Below, piece after piece: positions 43,301-54,130 of a stretch of 64,000 nucleotides of DNA; the stretch's first letter is position 1, and every line of letters begins with the position of its first letter. The DNA comes from Toxorhynchites rutilus septentrionalis (Eukaryota; Arthropoda; Insecta; Diptera; Culicidae). The position numbers were made by a program, and so were the translations under genes. The notes below the pieces were generated by a model that was not told where the DNA came from, did no database searches, and worked only from the letters and a program-made list of their open reading frames with translations. The DNA is taken from positions 8,651,380-8,715,379 of the forward strand of contig NC_073746.1 in assembly GCF_029784135.1 (NCBI RefSeq), in the 5' to 3' direction.

Positions 43301-46300
43301 ATGTAAGCTCACGAGCGAGCCTCGGCTGAACGAAACTATTGTAGCGCTCGTGGACTGAACTTTTGCAGAAGCAATCATACTTTCGATGCGTCATCGACCA
43401 TCCCAGCGTCCTTATAAAAAAAAAAAATGCATCGGACCCTTCCCTCGTAGGAGATTTTGCGCTTTGTTTCTGGGGTTTTCGTGTCATTAGCTACTGCTTG
43501 GAGTGTCCTCAAATTTCAAATGGTCACGTTCACAGTACATATTGAGCCAAAACTTTCACACAAAGAACTATGTGAACGTTACCAAAAATGTCGACCGTTT
43601 ACAAGACTGCTTGTGAGGCATCAATGTTGACCCACCGCTAGGATTACTTCTCCGTACCTTCGTGTACCAGGAGCCGCCATAGGAAACCACACGTTTCGTA
43701 GCGAACACTAACAATATCCAAATAGAAAAGTGGGTACGATGGGAAGGGTATTAGGGATTCTTTAACACACTCAGCGGACCTACTATTATTGAGGAATTAA
43801 ATAAAGATTCTAAAACATGTATTTTTGATTCGAATGAAAGTTTGTAAAGTCTAAATGAAGTCTAAATTGGAACACAAACAATTGTGTGTAGTTCAATCAT
43901 TTATTAACGAATTCAAAATTTGTTTTTCATACAAATGTAGCATTTTCTTTACTCTTTCATAAAAAAAATAAAAAAATTATTCATTGCTGTTTCGAAGAAA
44001 TTCTCGTACTTTTCCCGTAATTCGGCACATTAGGCGGCGCACACCCTTTTCGTCCACGGTTTTGGCGATTTGATTCCACCAGTTCTTCATTTGAGTCATG
44101 TTCCTAACAAGTTTTCCCTTTGCCTTAAGCCTCCGCTTCGTGATTGCCCAGTATTTCTCTATCGGCCGGAACTGGGGGCAGTTTGGGGGGTTGAGGTCCT
44201 TCGGTATTACGCTGACCCCGTTCGTTGCGTACCATTCCATAACCGTTTTGCTGTAATGGCAGCTTGCGAGGTCCGGCCAAAACATTACTGGACGGTCGTG
44301 GGCACGAATAAACGGCAGAATCCGTTTCTGTAGGCACTCTTTTTTGTAGACTTCTGATGTCATTGTCTTGTCAGTGAGAAAGACTTTGGTTTTCTGTCCA
44401 CAACTGCATATCCCCTGCTAAATCATGTACTTGCGGGCGAATTTATCCGCAAACACTAAAATTTTGCAGGTACATCCCCCCGAGCCGTCGCCAAATAAAA
44501 TTTTTGACCTGGGATTTGCCCAAAGTCCGCCTTCACGTAGGTCTCATCGTCCATCAGAATACATCCGTCGAACTTGGTCAGCACTTGGTCGTACAGCTTT
44601 CGAGCACGGATTCTGGCCACATTGTTCTGCTTCAGCGTCCGATTTGGTTGTTTGCTGGCTCGGAATGACCTTATTCCTTCCCGGAGACGAATTCGTCGCA
44701 CCGTACTGTGAGCGGCCTGGAACTAATTGGCCAAATCGCGGTCTGAAAGATTGGGATTCTTCTTGACGGCCTTGATGACTTTCCCACGCAGTTTCCGGTC
44801 GACAGTTCCACTCCGACGCTTCGAATGCGGCTTCCGAGCCGTCGTCAATGTTTCCTTGTACTGCTTGATAACACGCCATACGGTATTTCTGGGCATTTTA
44901 AGCTGTTTAGCTAGCTTAGATGCCGACAACAATGGATTTTCAAGAAAACTGTGCACAATTTTATCTCTCCGTTCGGCTTCCATGGCGGTTGTTTACAAAA
45001 TGCTATCGTTTGGTGTTATGACATAAATACATGGTGAAAGGTAATGAATTTCCCGACACGTGGGTGAAAAAAGTTTCCAAATCCGTCCACTAGGAGCGCC
45101 ACAATGAGCAAAAGAATTTGTTCCAATATTAAATGAAGCAGACTTTATTCCGTTTGGGTTGGAGGAAATATGAGTTTTCCACAGCAATTGGGATTTTTTT
45201 GACTCAAGTGTAACTTTTGAAAAGGGCGTATCGATTTTAGTAAGAGAAATCTTTGATAATTTATATCTCAAAAACTATGAGTCGAATCGAAATAGTGTTT
45301 CTTAGAAAGAGTTATAGAGTATTGATGTTAAAATGTGAAAAAATATACACTGAGAAAAACAATTAGGACTCTTTTTTTATTTACAAAAAAAACTTCAATG
45401 TGCAATACCTAAAATATATATATTTGATTTTTTTTCATATAAAATAGAAGCCATGTAGAAAATTTTAAAAATAAGTCCTAGATGGTAAAACTATTTTTGA
45501 CGAAGTTTGTGAAACATCGATTTCTTATGAATTTTCGAAATTTCGATTTTTTTGTATGTTAATAATCATTTTCAGCCACAAATCATGAATCCTGGTGTGA
45601 TTCAAAATAAAAAAGCTCTTCATCAATCTCCTTCTAAATGCAGCCATTTTCGAGATATTTGAAAAAAAAAACATTTCTAATTTACTCCAATTTACTTTTA
45701 CTCTTAAACATATATTTTTTGCATTACTCGACAATTAATCAAGCAAACGGAAATGAAATTGTGCATGTGGAGGTTTCAAAGGGAGGGGGTAAGTTACATA
45801 ACTCGAGAACTAATCATGCTAATTGAACTTAAATGTGCATATAGAGGTTTTAGGAAGCAATAAATGTTTCTATGGTGGTTCCACACACCTACCCCCTCTC
45901 TAAGGGCAAGGGGCGATTTAGGGTTGTCTTTATTCTATCATATTTTCTGTATCAAACATTTATTCCATGTAACGGAGAAACATGTTATTTGCAAGTGGTT
46001 GAAAAATCTTGAACGAGAATTCTGTCTGAAAATAATCTGATATTATAATGACTAGATTTGGTAGAAGTACTAGGAATTTTATAGTAAAAGGTAAGTAAAA
46101 AAGTAATGAACAAAAAGGTAATGAACAGTTCTGCGATTGGACCCATGAACGTGTGCTTAGAAAAATAAACGTGGATTTGATAACGAAAAACAAATTTTGG
46201 GCGGGACGAAGTTTGTCGGGTCAGCTAGTTTACTATGAAAAAGACAGTAAATTAGAAATACTTTTTTAAATATCTCGAGAATGGCTGCATTTAGAAGGAG

Positions 46301-48748
46301 ATTTATGGAGAGCTTTTTTGTATTAAATCACATCAGGAATCATAAGTTCGTCAAAAATAGTTTTACCATTTTAGTTCTTCAAAAATAGTTTTACCATCTT
46401 GGACGAAACTCGTCTATACGAGAAATTGAGATTAGAGAAAAATAACATTTAAAATACAATGTTAAAAAATATTGCTCAAAAACTGAATCTAATATTGAAA
46501 ACTTTTATATCTCAAAACATCCTCCGTTCGATATTTTTTTGCATACAGTGTAACCCGTTTATAATGCAATCGAAGGGAAGTCATAATAAGCGGACGTTTT
46601 GTGAAAAATCTTTTTTTAAGTAAATATGTACTTATGCATGTAAATAAGTCATTATATTCGCCTTTTTTTGCAAAAAAAAAAATATATATATATATGAAAA
46701 TCAAACTTCGTTATGTAATTACGTAATAATAGCCGGTAGGTAAGTGTTCGCGACCGAAAATGCGAACGAAGAGCAAGTATTCCATAAACTAGTATCCTTT
46801 CAGAATTTCCAATCCTTCAAGCCACTCCCTTCCCATCGAAAGGCAGTGTGTTCATAATTACACGAACAAAAACATCCCCGGACACATCCCGACGTACAGC
46901 ATAAAGGAAGAAAAAAACGAATACGAATACGTAAAAGATTCATTCCAATTCTAACTTCCGAACGTGTAGCATCGCGAAATAAATTCAGTTGTGTTAATAC
47001 ACCTATCCCTCTGTTTACACGGTACCTGTTTTACACGATTACACGATTTACACGGTATATGAAATAACAAATTTTGAAAAAATTGAATAATGTATATATG
47101 TAATTCATATGTAAGCAAGTAAAATAGGACCATGGTTTTGACTACGAGTGCGATTTTATGTTCCAGAACTGGCAAGTTGTCAATTTACTAGCATTTTTGG
47201 AGTCTTGATGTGTAATTTGTGTCAATCTTTCAAGCTCTTAGAATGCTAAGAATATCGACAAAAATGAAAAGTAAAGAAAAGTTATATGTTCGGCTTTCGG
47301 CTGGAAATCTCTTTGATAAATTTAATGATAAATAAAGCAAAACAAATCTACACAGTTGTTCCCGAATTCGTCGACTGTTGAACCTAGAGACGTCGGTTAA
47401 TCGTTCGATTAATTCTAATAATCGAATATCTGAAATTATAATCGAGTTATTCTGTATCGAATAGTTTAAAATCAAAATATGAGTATATCGAATAATTGTC
47501 AATGTAATCGCGAATAATGAAAAAACGAATCTCTCTCAAGCATTTTAATGCATTTTTAGGTTAAGAATTAGACTATATATATTTTTTTTATCAAACCATC
47601 TAACATCGACAACGCGATAGACCACGCGACCAGAATGACAACGTGATACGTGATTATTACAAGAAATAAATATTCGCTCGATTAATCGATAATCGAATAA
47701 ATGAAAAATTTAGACATCACTAGTTGAACCAGAATCGCATCGGGAGCGCTCAAGTAATAAGGATGACTTTTTACTAATCAGAATAAAAATACTGGTAGTT
47801 TCTTAAAGTGACGATAGCGAATAAACTTATTGCACTTTAGTTTCTTGAAGAATTCTTTGTTTATTTGTATCCAGAATCTATAATGAATTCCATAAGTAGA
47901 TTTTTATAATTGTTTTACTTAAATAAATGCTTGAATTGAGTATATATTGAGGGTTTATTTCGTTTTACACGGTTTTACATAGCAAAATCGGAGATTTCAT
48001 TCTACACGGTTTAATCGGGAACCTATCTTCAGTGTAAAGGTGTATATTACAAGTGCTTCTATTCCACAGCTGAAGTAATCCAAACGGTATTTTTTTCAAA
48101 ATCACAGTGTAAATTCCTGAGCTATCGATTTCCATCAATGGTCAAAGCCACCAGTCAGTATAATTAGAGTCATAATAACCGAATTTTACTGTATTTTTAT
48201 TGTAAAGCCTTTTAAATTTAACAAAGTTTGACGTATACTGATGCCGTGTGGGTCTCACCAAAATGGACATATCAATTCTTTAAAATTTATGAAGTTTCAA
48301 TACTTTGCGAAATGGTAAAAAGGAATATGAATAATTTTCATAATCATAAGTACCAAGTTTCAAAACATTCGGAGAGGGTCGGGTCAGCAGCCAGTCAATT
48401 TGACGGTGGAATTGCTCATTTTGAAAGCATCCTGAATATACTTTAAATGCTTGCAACATAAATTAGTTTCCACTTTTTTTGAGCTACATACCACCCTTCC
48501 ATAAACAACTTCTGGGCATGAATGAATTGTACTTGAATCGTACCACTTGTTAATTTTCTTATCCGGCCTAGGTTTTGAATTTTCGATAATTTCTGAACTT
48601 TAAGTGTTCGCTTTAAAAAATTGCCAGTTTGGTCGATTGCCGATTTTCCATTCATATGATTTTCATTTTCCCAAACTCACCCGAATATTGACGAACTATT
48701 AGCATTTCTCTGCAAATAGGTTAGCAATGTTTTCAAAGGCTTCAGCAT
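35775..48748 (-). CDS. Axud1: CSRNP/AXUD1 cysteine-serine-rich nuclear protein
   Basis: Coding exons 48748-48681, 41598-40768 and 37377-35775 join in phase to 833 aa; starting instead at ATG 41585 gives 806 aa. CSRNP proteins are nuclear transcription regulators, linked in animals to cell-cycle arrest, apoptosis and development. The N-terminal half is acidic and Ser/Thr-rich. The conserved core begins KRPKRAITFDGVTVYYFTRM and PSQGGCTLGM (about 258-292), crosses the splice junction into KRFTLAEHAAEQRKMHR, and continues to the cysteine-rich block at about 381-430 (CGCTCRGYCDPDTCACSQ, CGCTQDGCAN) and RVEFNPARVRTHFIHTIMRL. The tail is long, Gln/His/Ser-rich and presumably disordered. Introns of 7.1 and 3.4 kb are full of transposons. 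The core is unmistakable; the exact N-terminus is uncertain. Confidence 0.92.
38514..39180 (+). repeat. Dispersed repeat R1, copy in Axud1 intron
   Basis: Matches 7910-8690 and 9390-9600, including AGATTTTTCAACCACTTGCA, TTTCTCCGTTACATGGAATA and TTTGCTTGATTAGTTCTCGA. It is noncoding and truncated at both ends, lying within the 3.3-kb foldback element. Confidence 0.7.
39516..39733. mobile_element. Short MITE of family M2
   Basis: Inverted ends CCCCTTATTCTACGCGGCGA and CGCCGCGCGGAATGAAGGGG bound 218 bp. The ends resemble those of the 1.18-kb element at 28868, which marks a shared family. No coding sequence. Confidence 0.75.
40768..41598 (-). CDS. Axud1: Axud1 middle coding exon
   Basis: The acceptor is CTCTTCTTACCCGCACAG before 41598. 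The exon has an ATG at 41585 (MGPTEEPTLDANEIM), a long acidic Ser/Thr-rich stretch and the start of the conserved CSRNP core. The donor TTCGAA|GTAGGT at 40767 leaves two bases that complete a Lys codon in the next exon. Confidence 0.9.
41599..43864. other. Axud1 large intron, left part
   Basis: No gene or named repeat is recognised. A 117-codon frame at 42670-43023 shows no family resemblance. The segment is AT-rich with scattered old-repeat character. Confidence 0.4.
43865..45129 (-). mobile_element. Tc1/mariner DD37E element, copy 2
   Basis: A minus-strand element of about 1.27 kb in the Axud1 intron. Candidate ends are AATTGGAACACAAA on the left and the complement of ATATTGGAACAAAT on the right, both next to TA. 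The ends match only partly, so the borders are tentative. The transposase inside is clearly DD37E but distinct from copy 1. Confidence 0.7.
43977..44983 (-). pseudogene. DD37E transposase, copy 2 (interrupted)
   Basis: It starts MEAERRDKIVHSFLENPLLS with a paired helix-turn-helix (ASKLAKQLKMPRNTVWRVIK). Catalytic motifs are MDDETYVKADF, FWPDLASCHYS and FRPIEKYWA with 37 residues between the last two. A stop replaces a codon after RDLAN (near 44723), and the frame is broken between 44456 and 44363, where FARKYMI meets a stop. Divergence from copy 1 is large, so these are two lineages of the same group. Confidence 0.88.
45470..46430. repeat. Foldback structure with ~200-bp arms around an R1 copy
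   Basis: The arm at 45470-45690 (TCTCCTTCTAAATGCAGCCA, TTTCGAGATATTTGAAAAAA) is complementary to 46235-46430. Between them lies repeat R1 in reverse orientation (45700-46230), ending in GGGTCAGCTAGTT. There is no coding sequence. Confidence 0.7.
47000..48042. mobile_element. Nested TA-flanked element with ACACGGT motifs
   Basis: TA duplicates flank CACCTATCCCTCTGTTTACA and, inverted, CACCTTTACACTGAAGATAG. TTTACACGG-type motifs recur near both ends. The short terminal match makes this tentative. It is itself split by a hAT-type MITE. Confidence 0.5.
47385..47722. mobile_element. hAT-type MITE with 8-bp duplication GTTGAACC
   Basis: GTTGAACC stands at 47377-47384 and 47723-47730. The ends are TAGAGACGTC and, inverted, TAGTGATGTC, typical of hAT termini. 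Interior ATTAATCGATAATCG-type inverted motifs let it fold. It is the innermost and youngest of three nested elements. Confidence 0.8.
48194..48680. other. Axud1 intron next to the upstream exon
   Basis: No recognised coding sequence or repeat. The region begins downstream of the GTGAGT donor at 48680 (minus strand). Confidence 0.45.
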
Positions 48749-49057
48749 AGTTTGGATGTCGAACTCGTTGCTGGATTATGGTTACAGCAGCAGAAGCAGC
48801 AGTCGATTGGCGTTCTACTTTGGAGTGCTTGTTTCGTCCACTCGATGATGGAACAGCGGCGCTCGATGCGGTGGTGGTGGAGCTATTGGTCGTAGCTGAT
48901 GTCGATGATCGATTCTGGTGCACCTTTGAACTTGTCCTGCGACAGAAACGTGGTGACATCCCTTCTTCTTGGCACATGGCCATGTCGTGTTTGTGTGTTG
49001 ATTAGCCCTATCTGTTGGCCATCTCGGCCTCGGGATGATGGCAACGGTAGAAAGAAT
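48681..49057 (-). CDS. Axud1: Axud1 upstream exon with possible first coding codons
   Basis: A strong acceptor (TTCTGTTTTTCCAG) precedes 49057 and a strong donor (TTCGG|GTGAGT) follows 48681. The ATG at 48748 opens MLKPLKTLLTYLQRNANSSS and IF, and its phase (two bases left, GG) joins exactly to exon 2, giving G-LTNGMGPTEEP. A different frame of the same exon holds a 94-codon ORF (48983-48699) ending NIANLFAEKC. That ORF has a Ser/Thr-rich middle and could be an upstream ORF or a separate small product. If translation starts at 41585 this whole exon is 5' UTR. Confidence 0.55.
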
Positions 49058-49187
49058 CTGGAAAAACAGAAAAGCACTTATTAGTCAGTCAGGAGATTAG
49101 ATCGATAGAAGGCGTTGATTTGCGAGAAGCGAGAGGAGCCCAACGGGAAAACTAATATTTTCCTTGCTCCTATTTTTCCAGCCTTAC

Positions 49188-49402
49188 TCTGCTTATCAAA
49201 CTGTTCAATGCGCTTCAGGTAGAATTTTCATTATCGTCCCTCTCCTTCTCACGCACGGCTTGTTCGCACTCTAGGCATATTCCGGAACAAGGTACGATAG
49301 TGAAAACCGGAGATTATCGCAAAGGACTGTTATCAAAACGGAAAAAGTTTCCACCGATCCGCTCCTGGAGAGGATTGAGTACGCGCGCGGTTTTTAAACC
49401 CT
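49188..49402 (-). promoter_or_regulatory. Probable promoter and first noncoding exon of Axud1
   Basis: On the minus strand GGTTTAAAAA (49400-49391) could be a TATA element about 30 bp upstream of a start near 49365. A candidate exon then runs to a GTAAGG donor at 49187, leaving a 130-bp intron before the 49057 exon. The segment is distinctly less AT-rich than its surroundings. It is inferred from signals only. Confidence 0.4.
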
Positions 49403-50323
49403 GACGTTAGGGCTTCACACGATACTCGACGGCAGCAGAAGATATGACAATTGTACAGAAAATAACATTAAACGACGAAAGCATGTTTCGTGCACCTACC
49501 AAAAGCCCAGAACTGCAGAGGCAAATATAAAAGTTTTCCCACCGCTTTTGAATTTTTCAGCTACTCAGTCAAGTATTGTATTCATGAGCAAAATACACCA
49601 CACACAATATCACCACTGAACGAGTCCCGATATACCCGTCGAGTAGAAACAGGCCTCTCGGATGGTGTGAGTGTATTACCACACGAAACCAAAGCAAAAA
49701 AAAAGCGGTATCGAACCAAATGCTCGAATTTTTTTTCACAATGTTTCTCTAGCCGTGTGGATGGATACTCTAGCAGACCTTATTCAACCTAGTTGGCTTC
49801 ACATTCGCTAGAGCACTGTGTGTTTGGAAGTGGCAAAACACAAATCATTCGGTGATGGCAGTGTACGGTACCCGAGAACTGTGGGAGAGAGAGCTCTACC
49901 AACGTTTTGGGGAGTGCTGTTCAATTTCTCTTCACTCGCAGTGTGTTTGCTCCACAAGACCGGAGATGAAGGTTCACTTTGGCGCCGTAAGCTCTCGATT
50001 CATACGAATCGGCTCTTTAGGGGGGTAGGGGGGGACACTCGCTCTCGATGGGGAGGGAAATAATCCAGGGTTGAAGATGGTTAGGGGCCATCTGAATATT
50101 ACAATATGATTCATGGAATGGGATTTTCATTTTCGGACATGTTGTTACTCACGAAGCACACTCCATTCGCTTGTCATTCACGTTGCTTCATTAAAAACTG
50201 TTTCGTTTTTAATGTATAGAAGTTGCAAAGCAGATCCTGCAGCGGCAATCGGTAATTTTCGTTTCATTAATGTTATATTCAATTGTTAGAAACAAAATTA
50301 ATTCTCATCTAACTTCAGCTAAA
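49403..50323. other. Upstream flank of Axud1
   Basis: No gene is recognised. The first 600 bp are of mixed composition with purine-rich stretches (GGGGGGTAGGGGGGG-like run near 50020) and could include distal regulatory DNA. Frames here (for example 49490-49792) lack family features. Confidence 0.4.
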
Positions 50324-50821
50324 TTGGGGGTCTTCGTAGCCACTTGGTAACGCGTTCACTTAATAAGCGATCGATCGTGAGTTCAAACTCAGGGCCCTCA
50401 ATTGACCATCTTTGTGTTGTTATAGAATCACTACGTCCACGCAACCATCATCAGCTATGGAGATCGATCCACGGTGGAACAAAGATCGATTCATCCATAC
50501 AACTGCTCTGCTCTGCAAGAAACATCGGGCTGCTGTTCTATAAATAACCCAACAATGATCGATTTCAACTGTCTCCGCTGTCCGGTATGCTGAACAATGG
50601 AAGAACAGATAGAATACCCTTACGCCTGAATGGCTACTACTGTGTAATTTACCATAATGTAATGGAGCAGAAAACCTAACGCCTAAATGGCTACACTACT
50701 ACTGTGTAATTTACAATTTATAGAAACATAATTATATGTACATGTACACGATAAAACCCGGCTCTGTTACAGATAAAATGCTAATGAGCCTGATAAATAA
50801 ATAAATGGGATAAAAAAAATA
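50324..50821 (+). mobile_element. tRNA-type SINE with 13-bp target site duplication
   Basis: A 498-bp retroposon is flanked by the exact direct repeat AACTTCAGCTAAA (50311-50323 and 50822-50834), proof of retroposition. The head looks tRNA-like, with a TAGCCACTTGGTAACG A-box-like stretch and a GTTCAAACTC B-box-like stretch about 45 bp later. A tRNA-unrelated body follows and the tail is (ATAA)n with A-run. Feilai-type SINEs are known from Aedes; membership is not tested. Confidence 0.82.
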
Positions 50822-50834
50822 AACTTCAGCTAAA

Positions 50835-51715
50835 GACAAAAGTGTTTTTACTGTTTGTTAAATTAAATCATTACCGTAGTAATCAATACTAATTTATTTC
50901 TTAAATCGTCTGACTACAAGCTTTTGGGAACTATGAAGAAGTCCGTTGGCTCGTTTAGTAGCCATTTGTTTGAAGATGCATCGAAATTAGTTCTCAGTGA
51001 ATTGATGAATGGTTTTCTTTTTCTTTTCTCCTGAGATCGCATTGTTAAGGATATAAGGAGTGAATCGAAAAGTAACTTTAAACATTTGTAACGTTCCTGG
51101 TTTATTCACCTGTCAAATTTTGTTTCCCATATCCTTAAAGAAGTATTGCGTCAGTTTTGATTCCGTTAGGTGAAATATGTTTTGGCATAGAAATCTCAAC
51201 TAAGTACTAATCAAATGACGCAAGTAATACTACGTTGAGACGGCGAAGTTCCTCTAGGAACGTTAGTGCCATTGAAGAAGAAGGTGAAATATGTTTGTGT
51301 ATGATTGAATCACACGTCAGCATTGTTAATTTCATGCGCTAAATGTAAATCTACACAAGCCTCTCTCTTAGCAAAAAGACTTCCATTCCGAAGAAAGAAT
51401 GTCGGGAGTGAGAATTGAACTTTAACGTGAGAGGTATGGATGTTAACCACTTGGTCTGATCACCTCAAAGGATACTACTTTAGAACGCATCAAAATTTTA
51501 CAAAAAAAAAACTCTTTAGCAGAAAGTTTTGCTTCTTGATATCCAACGTATCTACAAGCTAATCTATATTTGTTCCAATCCACATTTTATAACGCATAAA
51601 ACTAACAATGCTTACGTGTGATTCAATCATACACAAACACATTTCACCTAACGGAATCAAAACTTATGCAATACTTCTTTTCAAGAAGTCTCTACACCCA
51701 AAATTATTTGTTAGC
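50835..51715. other. Intergenic stretch
   Basis: No gene is recognised. GATTCCGTTAGGTGAAATATG near 51160 recurs inverted at 51640 (CATTTCACCTAACGGAATCA) together with CACACGTCA/ACGTGTGATTC blocks, so the stretch 51150-51680 is probably a decayed inverted-repeat element. Confidence 0.5.
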
Positions 51716-52450
51716 GCATATTTTGTCATTCCGATTAAATGAGCCCAAAAATAACAGAAAATGCACTACACCCATACCTTGCTATACGGCCGCTCTTTAT
51801 ACGGTATTTCGCTATAACTGCGCTCTTCAATTCAGACATGTTTTCGATTTACGGCCTAAAATGTTTCGTTATAACGGCAAAGAAAATTGAGGATTGGTTC
51901 AAAAATCACCAAAATATTTGCGAGACAATAACTTAGGCAACAAAAAAATAGGTATGTATACAGACACATATTCCATGTAACATGAAGTTGTTTTATTTTT
52001 GTTTATAGATTATTGTATGTTTTTATACATGTATGTTGTATGTATTATATGTTTTATGTTTATGTTATGTATGTATTTTTTATTTAAATGAAATAAATTT
52101 AAATGAATTTAATTTTGATTCAAATTGAATAAAAAAAATGCATTTTGGATGATAAACAATGTTACATATTTAACTAATTTGGAACCGATCTGATCGAATT
52201 TGTGAGAATTTGTATTAGAATAATTGATTCCTTATACGGCTTTTCGCTTTGCGGCCAAATTTCGTGGAAAGTATCTAGGCAGTAAAGCTAGGTATGGGTG
52301 TACTCCCCAATACATATGTATAATATATCTGCTAGAGCCAATATGAGCCAATATGAGCGAGCGAAACAGGAGACATTTTGAAAATAGCCGGCCCAGACCG
52401 AGATGGATATAGATCTCCTTTATGTTCTTCTTTTTACTCTTAGAAAACAC
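51716..52450. repeat. Dispersed repeat R2, second copy, split by a MITE
   Basis: It shares GATTAAATGAGC, AATAACAGAAAATG, GAGCGAAACAGGAG and GGCCCAGACCGAGATGGATA with the copy at 20860-22080. Comparing the two copies shows the pre-insertion sequence for both transposons. Confidence 0.7.
51769..52300. mobile_element. TA-flanked MITE inside repeat R2
   Basis: TA at 51767-51768 and 52301-52302 flanks a 532-bp element with ends CACCCATACCTTGCTATACG and, inverted, CACCCATACCTAGC. TATACGGC motifs recur in both subterminal zones. No coding sequence. Confidence 0.78.
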
Positions 52451-52805
52451 TTTCAAACTTTATTTTATAATGAGGTGTAATATTATCAACCAACATAATG
52501 CTAGAATCGAATACAGATCGGACTCGATTATATATAATCGCAATTTCACTTTCAACGTTAGTTTTCGAATCCAATACATAATCTAATCACAAAAAAAGTT
52601 ATTTTTCTATTAATGTTTGACATTCATACATTAATGAAAAAAATGTTTTCTTGAGATTCGATTATGTATAGGATTTTAAAATAATTGTTGAAAAAAAATG
52701 ATCGACTATATATAATCGAGTCCAACCTGTATACGTAACCCGCGTAAATTCGAAAGTTGCGATACTTTTTTAACAGACCTCGTATATTCATTGAATTGTG
52801 CCAAT
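52303..52805. other. Rest of R2 and AT-rich spacer
   Basis: The first 150 bp complete repeat R2. The remainder contains TATATAATCG-type motifs in both orientations (52525-52725), perhaps a decayed palindromic element. No gene is recognised. Confidence 0.4.
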
Positions 52806-53002
52806 TAGAGATGAAACGGATATACGGTAACTAACCGGTATCCGGCCAATATTTTCTATCCGGCCGGATACCGGATATTAGGAAAGAATTGATAATTTCT
52901 CATTAAAACACGATAAATCATATTTTTTCTCGAAATTAAATTAATATTAACTCAGAACATTAATTCATTAAAACTATTTGTTTTATTATAATTTTTTAAC
53001 CA

Positions 53003-53095
53003 ACCGATCACGCTTCGCATCGTACACCAGTCCAGCTTCAGAGAAAACAGTCTTCTTTTGCAAACACTAGTGTAAGGAGCTGAAAGATAAACTCT
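53003..53095 (-). pseudogene. hAT transposase C-terminal dimerisation motif relic
   Basis: Minus-strand reading gives LSAPYTSVCKRR and, after a frameshift, VFSEAGLVYDAKRDRLV. This matches the near-universal hAT C-terminal signature (LSAP.TS...ER.FS.AG....KR..L). The rest of the transposase could not be followed. Confidence 0.75.
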
Positions 53096-54130
53096 AGCAA
53101 ACCTTACCGTTTAGGGTATTGCTTAGAGTTTAATGACTACCGAACGTGATTGCGATCCATTCGAAATGTTTTCTCAAAAAACAGGATAACTTTGATATAA
53201 CGTACATTCAACTTCAATATTGTACGTTGTATCGAAGCATAATAAAGAACTCAGAAACTATAAGAAGAATAAATTCAACTAGAAGACGAAGCCAACCTTT
53301 CCCATGATGTCTTCCTTCGTACTGTTGATTAAAGTATGATTCATTTACACTGTCATCCGGAATGACAAAATAGTTGTACTTCGGAATTGGTTAAAGGTAC
53401 AAAACTAGCTTCAGTATCAAAATACAAACAATTTAATGTTCTTTCAGAAAAAAATATTCAGAAATTATTCCTTTGGACTTTGAAAATGTGTGCGTTATAA
53501 CGAGGGTACAGTATATCGAAGTTCCCCTGTAGTCGATTTTTTCCTGAACGCGACGATGACTATCATTTTCATTTTCCAATTCGTTGAAACTGTCCCAAAA
53601 GATGTCGTGAGCTTCGCGTGTAAGATTTAATTTAGTTTCGTTTCTTTTGCTTCGTTTAATTTGATTTGTTTCGAAGTAAGTATGCCCTCTCTCAGATTAT
53701 CATCCTTGAAGACAGTTCCAAGTTTTTAATCTTGAATGAAAATAATTGATTGATGTTCTCTGCTTATTTCAATTCGTAGTACTTACTCTAACTAAACTAG
53801 TATTAACATTATTTTAAGCTTTGCGCAGTGGCGATATTGTAACCAATGATGCACACTCGAGGTGCGATTATTGCTAGTTGAAAAAAAAAAATACATTATT
53901 TCAATATATCCACAAACAATAGTTCAATATTCCTTGCAGGTAAAATGATACTCTATTAACACTTTGGTCGCTCCGTCACCCAGATCTGAGTGACGGGTAT
54001 ATTTCTTGGGAGGCCTCGTCACCCAGGATTTTTAAAATGAATTTGACAGAATAGGTACTTAAATGTAAGCATGGAATATGTAGATTAATAAAAAAATCAA
54101 AAACATAAAGAACATATTTTTTATACTATA

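Larger units (their letters stand above)
46546..48191. mobile_element. TA-flanked DNA element hosting two further insertions
   Basis: TA at 46544-46545 and 48192-48193 flanks ends CAGTGTAACCCGTTTATAAT and, inverted, CAGTAAAATTCGGTTATTAT. The match is imperfect but in register. Removing the nested block (47000-48042) leaves about 600 bp without a transposase. Confidence 0.6.

Noticed and set aside
49490..50063. Small frames upstream of Axud1 as genes
   Set aside because: No family resemblance, and they run through purine- and G-rich low-complexity DNA.
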